Below are positions 56,625 to 64,000 of a DNA stretch of 64,000 nt, piece by piece; the first letter of the stretch is position 1, and every line of letters begins with the position of its first letter. Where the stretch lies: positions 90,748,738 through 90,812,737 of the forward strand of contig NC_062214.1 of assembly GCF_902686445.1 (NCBI RefSeq), given 5' to 3'. A program made the translations under genes and the position numbers. The DNA comes from Sciurus carolinensis. Lineage: Eukaryota > Chordata > Mammalia > Rodentia > Sciuridae. The notes under the pieces were generated by a model. The model was not told the origin of the DNA and searched no databases. It saw nothing but the letters and a program-made list of their open reading frames with translations.

Positions 56625-56870
56625 GAGGGCCTACTATAACCTACTGGGGAGAGTGACAAATACCAATGTGACATGTACCTGCCCTCCAGGGGTTCACTGT
56701 GTTCTGGGAGATGTACATAGTGAGACTCCATGGAGGCCATATAAAATAAATGCTAATGGATTCTCATCAGCAAATGCCTATTCTGATGCAGCTCTCTGCG
56801 TTAGCAAAGTGGAGATCATTATGGCCTTTGTTGCAAATTCACCACAGATGTAGCAACGTGGGGGTGGTAA
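56625..56870. repeat. L2-like fragment
   Basis: 'gagggcctactataacctac', 'gacatgtacctgccctccag', 'taaaataaatgctaatgg' resemble an L2 3' end. Confidence 0.5.
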
Positions 56871-57424
56871 GGTTAGGTGTTGTAGTTACTCAGATGGAAG
56901 GGACACCGAGGCTGGCTGCCCCTCAGTGCTGGTTGGCACCTGACAAGCCTCCTGCGAGACAGGCATCTAGGAAGTGGGGCTCAGTACCACTCAGGAACCT
57001 CACCCATTTCAACACAGATAAAGGCCTTCTAGTGAGTGTTCGTATGTGGTTTTATGCTTATTTTGGATTTGGGAGTTTTTCCTGAGTATGGGTGTGTCCT
57101 CTCTGTCCTCGCCCCACCCTAACCTGATCCAGTTTGAAAACTTGAAATGGAAGGTAGTCTCCAGGAATAATGGCATTTTAAACAAAAGAACAAATCATGA
57201 GAAATGATTAAAATTGGGTGCCAACCAGGAACCCAAAACCCCAAGGGAGTCTTTCAATTTACCCCTCTTGTAAGAGGGGGTAAATTCCTGAGCAAGATAC
57301 TCCAAAACATCCAAATACCTCTATACCTCAAATAACCCTCTGAGCTGCTCTTAGATTCATAGTGTGATGGAGATTGCTGGTCAAGTTTTCATAAGAATGA
57401 TAATGATAATGCTTTAAATGTATA

Positions 57425-57600
57425 TGGAGCTTTCTAGAACGTAGCATGCTTACACATCTTTTTCCTCATTTAATCTTCATTGAAGTAGAAGGTTGTCACT
57501 TTTTTTTAAAATACAAAGCAGCTGAGATTCAGAGAGATTAAATAATTTGCCAAGGATCACACAGATATTGAATGATAAGGACCTGAACTTAGAGAGGAAA
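57425..57600 (-). repeat. MIR SINE, antisense
   Basis: 'tcctcatttaatcttcattg', 'gctgagattcagagagatta', 'aataatttgccaaggatcac', 'acagatattgaatgataagg'. Confidence 0.75.
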
Positions 57601-58184
57601 CTCTAAGAAAAACTGGGTTATTTCACCAGATGCTACCAGTTCATATTTCTTACTTCCTTAACTCATGCTTTTTGCACACAGTTAATCCAAGGTCTATAAT
57701 GTGCTATAAATATATTATTTACATAGTTAATTTCTCAGCTGGTTACACTGTTTTCCCTTTCTAATAAGCTATTCCTCCAATTAAAAAAAGTTATGAATTA
57801 CTATGGAATGTGATGCATTTGAGAGTTAGGAACTGGTATGGGCTTGGGACACAGGTGCAGAGGGAAAGGAAAACTGTGGTCTTCAGTCTGTGGGGGCATC
57901 CATGATCCCCATTTTTCAAGTGAGGAAACTAAAATAAAAATGCTGTCCTTTCTCACTCTTTTGTCTTTATGTCCTTTCCCATCACTGTTAGGCTTCTCGC
58001 TTCTCCCAATTGCCCACTGCCCTCTACTGACCCCTGAACAGGCCTGACCTCACCAAGGTATCATGTGTCCAACTAGAACTTTTTAAGTCACATTCACAGC
58101 CACCATTAGCTCTGCCCTTGCAGTGAAACTCAGCAGGAATGAAAGAGTAGAAGTCTGGAAGCAATTAAGAGGGTGGAAAGATCT

Positions 58185-58500
58185 TGGCAGTCAGAAGTTC
58201 TGGGTTTAAGCCTGGCTCCACTACATATTAGTTGTGTGGCCTCTAATAAATTATTCTGGGTATGGTGGTGCACACCTGGAATCCCAGTGATGGGAGGATG
58301 AGGCAGGAGATCCCAGGCCAACTTTAGCAACTCGGTGAGACCCTGTCTCAAAATAAAATAAAGAGGTCGAGGATGTACCTCAGTGATAAGCACTGCCTAG
58401 TAAACACAGGTCCTGGGTTCAGTCCCTATTACCATTAAGAAGAAAAAAAGAAAAAAAATTTACTCAGTTTTTTCATGCCTCAGTTTCCTCATCTGGAAAA
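58185..58500 (+). repeat. MIR SINE, sense, split by a SINE
   Basis: 'gttctgggtttaagcctggc', 'tccactacatattagttgtg', 'tggcctctaataaatt' then, after the insertion, 'catgcctcagtttcctcatc'. Confidence 0.8.
58257..58450 (+). repeat. Composite 7SL-ID SINE, sense, in the MIR
   Basis: 'gggtatggtggtgcacacct', 'gaatcccagtgatgggagga', 'gagaccctgtctcaaaataa', ID part 'gaggatgtacctcagtgata', A-rich tail. Confidence 0.92.
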
Positions 58501-58510
58501 CCCAGACAGT

Positions 58511-58672
58511 GGGCCTGGAGGTGTGGCTCAGTGGTAGAGTGCTTGCCTAGCACATGTTCAGGCACTGGTCCGATCCTCAGCACCACATGAAAATAAGTAA
58601 ATAAAATAAAGCTAAAAAAAGAGTCTATAAAAAAAAGCCAAAAAACAAAAAACAAAAACAAACAAACAAACA
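58511..58672 (+). mobile_element. ID SINE, sense, long A-rich tail
   Basis: 'ggaggtgtggctcagtggta', 'gagtgcttgcctagcacatg', 'agcaccacatgaaaat'. Perfect 14-bp duplication AAAACCCAGACAGT at 58497-58510 and 58673-58686. Confidence 0.95.
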
Positions 58673-59081
58673 AAAACCCAGACAGTAATTTACTTAAATG
58701 AGGTTCTGTTCAGTGGTTTTCTGATAACAGCAATATCCCTGGGGGAAAACGTATGTGCACACATAAGTTTACTATATATTTTACTGATAAAAAGGTTTGT
58801 GACACACTAGTTATAATACATATATATAAAATACATATGTAATACTCTTTATTATAAATTCCACATAGCTGATTGATTCTCACAGAACACTGTCCTTGGT
58901 TCTTGTCAAACTCTTATATTGGTTCCAACCTGTGGTTGCAGCTAACTAACAAACGTAGTTCTGACAAGAATATTGGCTAAAATTTTTGTTTCCATTAAGT
59001 AAGGTGAAAATGAAATAAACATTTTGGGACTTTACTTACTTGCCAATGACATAAGTGACTTCTTTGCTGAATAGGACAGTT

Positions 59082-59200
59082 TTTTTTTATATTGTTTTTT
59101 AGTTGTTGATGGATCTTTATTTTCTTTATTTATTTGAATTGAACCCAGTGCCTCATACATGCTGGGCAAGTGCTCTACCACTGAGCCACAACCCCAACCC
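59082..59200 (-). repeat. ID SINE with unique tail, antisense
   Basis: 'ttagttgttgatggatcttt' (reverse of the unique tail), 'gaattgaacccagtgcctca', 'accactgagccacaacccca'. Confidence 0.92.
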
Positions 59201-59824
59201 AGTGGCTTTTGAATATTGGAAGAATGCTCCATTTTCTGTGCTATTTACAAAATAATGTCTGCAGGCAAGGCACCCTTTTAAGTTTAATCTGTTATTAAGT
59301 TACCTTCATAAATTTTTAAAGCCTAAAATCAAAAAGACAACAAATTGAGTCTGGATTTGTAGTGTTTTCCAATTTCTGTGGTGTAAATATACCCATTAGA
59401 GCTGATTTCAGGGTACCAACGTGATGTCACTGGGACTGGGGAGCTGTGTGCAGCGGCACACCATTATGGAATACTGACAAATGGGCATACAGGCACAGCA
59501 GGCATGAAGAACCTAGAGAGTAGAAAGTACTAAACATAGTGTTTTTTTCCTAAAAAGGAAGTTATGAGTTTCAAGTATTTTCTGCTTTTCACATAAGCTT
59601 TAATTCATATAATTTAATTTTTAATTGCCCTTTCAACAACTTAAAAACCTTTTATCATGAGCCAGTAGGCTCCCATACTCTGTAGGCAAAATCATTTTGT
59701 AAGCAGGACAGTTCCACACTCAGACTGAGGTTTTATTGTGGCAGCGGTAGTGGAATAATAATGACAGCCAACATTTATTGAGCACTGATTTTCTATGTGC
59801 AGGTTTCCTGGGCTAGATATGTAT

Positions 59825-59917
59825 TCAGTAGTGGTGCGCTTGTCTAGCATACATGAGGCCCTGGGTTTAATTTCCATCATAGCAAAATAAATAAATAAAT
59901 AAATAAATAAATAAATC
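59825..59917 (+). repeat. ID SINE, sense, 5'-truncated, with (AAAT)n tail
   Basis: Starts near 'gtagtggtgcgcttgtctag', 'gaggccctgggtttaatttc', then about eight AAAT units (59883-59916). Confidence 0.85.
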
Positions 59918-59954
59918 CCAACTATATGCAGGTATTTATTATTATTATTAATTT

Positions 59955-60113
59955 TTATGATTTTGGTGACACTTGGCGCTCTACCACTAAACTATATCCC
60001 CAGCCCTTTTTAATTTTTTATTTTGAGACAGGGTCTTGCTGAGTTGCTGAGGCTGACTTTGAACTTGCAATCCTTCTGCCTAGGCCTCCCAAGTAGCTGG
60101 GATTACAGGTGTG
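59955..60113 (-). repeat. Composite 7SL-ID SINE, antisense
   Basis: 'ctctaccactaaactatatc', 'gagacagggtcttgctgagt', 'gtagctgggattacaggtgt'. Confidence 0.92.
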
Positions 60114-60380
60114 CTATGCAGGCTCTCTTCTAGGTGCCTTGCATGTATTTACTCATTTTATCCATAAAACAACCCTAACGAGAAGGCTCTGTGATTGTGA
60201 CATGGAAAGGGGAAGTTGCTAGAGGATTCCTAGGGCTTCACAGTGCCTTCTCAGAACCCCTTACCATATTAATCTTTCCATTTGGCATATGAGGGACTCA
60301 AGGCTCAGAGAAGTGAGTGACTTGCCAAGGTCACACAGCTAGCACATGGCAGAAATGGAACTTAAACCCAAGTCTGTCTG

Positions 60381-61098
60381 ATGGCAGAGCCCCCAAACGC
60401 TGGGTACCAAGTGACTTGACCACAACTGACTCTGAGTTCCACTCCTGGTGAGTTGGATTTAGTTGGCTTGGTATTTTTAATATGATCCCCAGGGAATGAC
60501 AAGAGGTAACGAGTGTCTGGACACTTGGGGCCCCCAAAGCATAGGTAGGACTCAAAATGCCAGTATACAGCCCTAGATTGCTTGCTGGCTAGATGGGGGC
60601 ACTGGCTGTCCTGACCTGACCTAGTGGCTTCACAGAGTTGATGAACAGACGTGCAGGGAGAGCCCATAGCAAATGCTAGTTGTCGTGTGGCATACACTGC
60701 AAAGCCTGTGTGCTGACTGGCTCAACATTGGGAGTGGTCCTGGAACAGCCTTGAAAGTGAATCCTTATTTCCCTACCTTGCCACCAGAGCATAGAGTCAG
60801 GAAGGTAGTGGTTTTCTTTCCTGCTTTACCCAGCAGGGCAGCAGGAGGTCAGAACCAGGCAGTGGCCTTCTCTGGTAGAGGAGTGGCCAGAGGCTGTGGT
60901 TTGGCAAATCCAAGTGCATCTGAGTTCAGGCCCTTTCTTAAGCCACAGCTGTGGATTTTCTGGGGAAAATATGGAGCTGGAGCAGCAAAGTGACCAGGCA
61001 CCAAACCTAGCTTGGAATATCCACTTTCCCAATAGGCAGGGGTGATTCCAAGAGCACCTTTGCATCCACTAGAGGAACACAGGCTATGGGGGACAGTC
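60381..61098. other. Unannotated intronic stretch
   Basis: Nothing recognised; open frames of about 110 codons lack domains. Confidence 0.3.
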
Positions 61099-61312
61099 GA
61101 GCTGGGCATAGGGTGCACACCTGAAATCCCAGCTACTCAGGAGGCTGAAGTCGGAGGATCAGAAGTTCAAGCCCAACCTCAGTGACTTAGTGAGACACTG
61201 TCTCAAAATAAAAAGGGTTGAAAATGTAGATCAGTGGTATCATGCCCCCTGGGATCAATCCCCAGCATCATGTGCACGCGCGTGCACACACACACACTCA
61301 CACACACACAGT
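61099..61312 (+). repeat. Composite 7SL-ID SINE, sense, with (CA)n tail
   Basis: 'ctgggcatagggtgcacacc', 'ctcagtgacttagtgagaca', ID part 'gaaaatgtagatcagtggta', 'gggatcaatccccagcatca'. The expected A-tail is replaced by a Z-prone palindrome and a CA run (61270-61310). Confidence 0.9.
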
Positions 61313-61339
61313 GGGAAAGTTGAAAGCACACAAGATTTG

Positions 61340-61500
61340 GGTCAACTCCATTGCCTACTTGCTGAGACCTGTTGGGCAAACACTTAACCTCTCATTCCTC
61401 AGTTTCTTCATTTGTAAAACCACAGTGGTGGCAGTCCTTGCCTCACAGAATGGGGTCAAATGTGATAAGTGTGGCTACTTTGTAACCTGTAAAGTGTTAT
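61340..61500 (+). repeat. MIR SINE, sense
   Basis: 'gttgggcaaacacttaacct', 'ctcattcctcagtttcttca', 'tttgtaaaaccacagtggtg', 'tgtaacctgtaaagtg'. Confidence 0.78.
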
Positions 61501-61768
61501 GGGTTTTGCTGTACGTGAACCACTGGCTGAGTGCTTTGAGGAGCACAGCAAGTGCGTCTGCCCTCAGCAAGGGGAGGCACGGTGGTGGAGCCTGGAGGGG
61601 AAGGGGCTGGTCTTTGGGTTTAGTGATGCTACCTGGGAGAGACAGGATTTTGTCAGGGCCAGGCAGGGTGAACAACAGTTCAACCATGAGATGATAATAA
61701 AGGTTTTCATTTTTAGAAGGAGACATAAGGGAATAGTCACAGGAATGATGATAACAGATAAAGGCCAC
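61501..61768. other. Unannotated intronic stretch
   Basis: Nothing recognised. Confidence 0.3.
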
Positions 61769-61769
61769 T

Positions 61770-61945
61770 TTATGTATCTTGTTTGATTCCTAGTAACCCT
61801 TTAGAGGTAGGTTTCATTATCACTCCTAATTTAGAGGTGAGAACTCTAAGGCTAAGAGAGATTACACAACTTGCCCAACCTGAGGATGCTGGTAATTTTG
61901 GATTTGAACCCAGATTCCAAAGCCTGTGCTCTTAGCGGTTATCTA
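61770..61945 (-). repeat. MIR SINE, antisense
   Basis: 'tttcattatcactcctaatt', 'gaactctaaggctaagagag', 'attacacaacttgcccaacc', 'ggatttgaacccagattcca'. Confidence 0.75.
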
Positions 61946-62004
61946 TATTGATTCTCCAAAAGCAGGATGTGTGAGAGGTGCCTATGTGATTATGCTGACT
62001 TGTT

Positions 62005-62090
62005 CATTCATTTGTCTAGTAAATGATAATGGAGCACCTACTACAATGCCAACCCCTCTTGGTTGCTGGAGATGGAAGTGAGGTTCTCTG
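62005..62090 (+). repeat. L2-like fragment
   Basis: 'gttcattcatttgtctagta', 'ggagcacctactacaatgcc', 'ggttgctggagatggaagtg'. Confidence 0.5.
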
Positions 62091-62930
62091 CCAGAGGACC
62101 TTTGGGTGGGAACAACCAGCTGTACATGATGGAGGGGAGTGGGTCCCAGCAGACATTTTAGTGTGGGTCCTGGAACTGGGTGGTGAGGAAGAGAAGGAGC
62201 TTGTCAGGAAAGTCACTCCAGCAGAGTGATCTGCAGGTGGGGTGGGGCGTGCAGAGACGGGGGGATGCAGCAGAGGGCTTTCCAGAGCTGGGAGAGGGGG
62301 TCAGAAGGTCCTTGAATGGAAGTGGACTTTGGCATAGGCTACAGTGGAGGCTTGCGGGAGGGGCTGCCTGTGCCAATGTGCCTGAAGGAGAGGGAACCCG
62401 CAGAAGCCTGGAAACCTGCCCACAGAGGCCTGGCAGCAAACAGCCTTGCTTTCTCAGGTTGCCCAGTGCTGCCTGAATAATCTGGGCTGGGCTTGCATTG
62501 TCAAGTGAAGGTTCTCAGGCAGTTTCCTTGTCCCCATAGCACAGACATGGCTGGTCCTCAGCTCTACTGAGCTGAGTAGCCTCACCCAGCAGCAGGCAGG
62601 CCATGCAGGCACCTGGAGAGTACTGGGCTGGGGCTCAGTAGACTCGGGCTCTGCTCCTTGCTCTTGACTTCTCTGGGCTGCTCTACAACGTGAAGGGGCT
62701 AAATGATCTGCGAGATCCTTTGAAGCCCCAATTTTGTGAGCCTGGGGGTGAAATAGGGTGAGAGGGAAGCAGGAGATGAGTGGGGAGGGAAAGGAAGGAC
62801 TGTGAAAGGGTTTGGTCTTCAACTGAGTGCAGGTGATTCAATTAGTACTATCTGAGCTCCCAGGGATGACTGTTAGGGCTGCATCCCAGAAAAGAGTGAA
62901 CCAATGTAGCCTTGTTCTTCACTATCTCCC
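62091..62930. other. Unannotated intronic stretch
   Basis: GC-rich in places (62220-62300). A sense MIR may lie at 62640-62720 ('gactcgggctctgctccttg'). No domain in the open frames. Confidence 0.4.
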
Positions 62931-62934
62931 TGGG

Positions 62935-63140
62935 TACAGCTCCTTATATGGACCATCTTTCTGAATCCTCAGAACAACTCCATGACTTGTTAGATGTTGT
63001 TCCCATTTTACAAATGGGAAACCAAGGCTCAAAAAGGTCCAATAAATGCCCAGATTTCATATTCTAAGTGACAGAGCTGAGATTTAAACCCAGACCTACC
63101 TGACTCCAAACCCTTCTGTTTTGTACTCTACTACATAGCC
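62935..63140 (-). repeat. MIR SINE, antisense
   Basis: 'gttgttcccattttacaaat', 'gggaaaccaaggctcaaaaa', 'gagctgagatttaaacccag'. Confidence 0.75.
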
Positions 63141-63695
63141 TCCTGAGGGTGCCTTCATTCTGCATGGGCTCTTGGGTGTGCCATGTTAGGGCCTTGAGTC
63201 ATGGGTCCCCCCTGGAGGACCAACATCTAGTTGGCACTGTGGCAGGAAGTTTTGGCCAGATCCACCAGGACACGAAGGGACATGTTGGTCTCTCCCAAGA
63301 TGCCTGCCTAGTGGGCAGAGCTGGATGGGTTGTTTGGACAGGCGGGGGCAGTTCTACTTCCTGGAGGCAGCTCCACAGGCCCAGAGCCAGGCAATAGCAG
63401 TACCTACAGGAGTGTGAGCCCTTCCTCCAGCCGTGCTTTGGAGATGATGTCAGGTGTGTGGGTGAAGTATTTGGTTGAAGTAAATCAAGCAGGAGAATGA
63501 TAGAAGTAAAGGAATATGGATAAGATCCTTCTCCCCAGAGGGTGGGCTGACTTGGGCCCAGCTGTCTGTGACCATAGCAGCCTTTTCTTCCTTCCTGACC
63601 TGGGGACAGGAGACTGAACATTTTCATGTCCTGTGTTGGGTCCCAGAGCAGTGGAATTTTGCCCAGCTCACTTGGTAGTTTGTGCCACCTTGAAG
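63141..63695. other. Unannotated intronic stretch
   Basis: A 142-codon minus-strand frame (63199-63627) has no recognisable feature. Confidence 0.3.
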
Positions 63696-63699
63696 TTGC

Positions 63700-63840
63700 T
63701 TAGCTTAGATCTAGTGTCTAACCTAGAACTGGGGACTGAGGCTCAGAGAAAGGATGTGGCCAGCCTAAATTCCCACAGCCTTGAGTGATAGAGTTGGAAC
63801 TGCAGTTTCCCAGTCCCAAGTCTGGACTCTTTCCACTACT
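63700..63840 (-). repeat. MIR SINE fragment, antisense
   Basis: 'ggactgaggctcagagaaag', 'tccactactctgctatg': MIR core and end, diverged. Confidence 0.6.
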
Positions 63841-64000
63841 CTGCTATGTTTGGGTAGTAGGAAGTCTTAGACCAAACCTTGGGGGAAGTGCTACTTTGCT
63901 GGCCCTTGGACTACCTTTCAGACTCTCCCTTGGTCCTATTTCTTCCTGTCCAACCTTGTAACAGCACCAAGGGGAGGAGTGCACTCTGGCGCCCCTAGTG

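Larger units (their letters stand above)
59755..60380 (-). repeat. MIR SINE, antisense, split by two SINEs
   Basis: 59755-59805: 'gccaacatttattgagcact'. 60116-60380: 'tctaggtgccttgcatgtat', 'aaaacaaccctaacgagaag', 'caaggctcagagaagtgagt', 'gacttgccaaggtcacacag', 'gaacttaaacccaagtctgt'. The best-preserved MIR here. Confidence 0.8.

Overview
This window looks like mammalian nuclear DNA from a rodent of the squirrel family (Sciuridae: ground squirrel, marmot or tree squirrel). Two things suggest this. First, the dominant repeats are tRNA-Ala-derived ID SINEs and a composite SINE made of a 7SL-derived left part joined to an ID right part (the B1-dID type). Both are abundant and many copies still have A-tails and target-site duplications. 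Mouse/rat B2 and primate Alu dimers are absent. Second, the only protein-coding matches are two exons of a highly conserved vertebrate kinase. The species call is an inference from repeat content and remembered family knowledge; no database was searched.

The whole window lies inside one gene on the + strand, death-associated protein kinase 2 (DAPK2). Exon A (41043-41264) encodes the glycine-rich loop region, the ATP-binding lysine, the DAPK basic loop and helix C. Exon B (51586-51724) encodes the hinge/E-lobe start up to the catalytic HFDLK motif. The exons join in frame (split Leu codon CT|A) and have canonical AG/GT boundaries. The upstream intron is at least 41 kb, the middle intron is 10.3 kb, and the downstream intron runs at least 12.3 kb to the window end. 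The first coding exon (upstream) and the exon with the DFG motif (downstream) were not found. No promoter, CpG island, other gene, tRNA or other functional RNA gene was recognised.

The rest is intron filled with layered mobile elements. 1-8 kb: ancient MIRs, one MLT1 LTR, few SINEs. 8.5-9.6 kb: an old antisense L1 hit repeatedly at one site, including an unidentified 500-bp LTR-like element. 10-27 kb: L2, MER5/hAT, MIR, several SINEs and an old L1/HAL1 tail. 27.4-30 kb: a nested stack (SINE in which an L1 and a second SINE are inserted). 30-41 kb: SINEs and MIRs. 41-51.6 kb: intron between the exons with a 7SL pseudogene, a dense run of antisense SINEs and an antisense MaLR (MLT1-type) element. 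51.7-64 kb: SINEs, L2, a 168-nt pure pyrimidine tract, and a second young L1 with an ID inside.

I found no new biological system. The items most worth a second look are structural: a telomere-like repeat in an L1 3' UTR, repeated use of single target sites by successive retrotransposons, a templated 20-nt insertion, a 7SL pseudogene split by an ID, two structural variants of the composite SINE, and strong non-B-DNA tracts.
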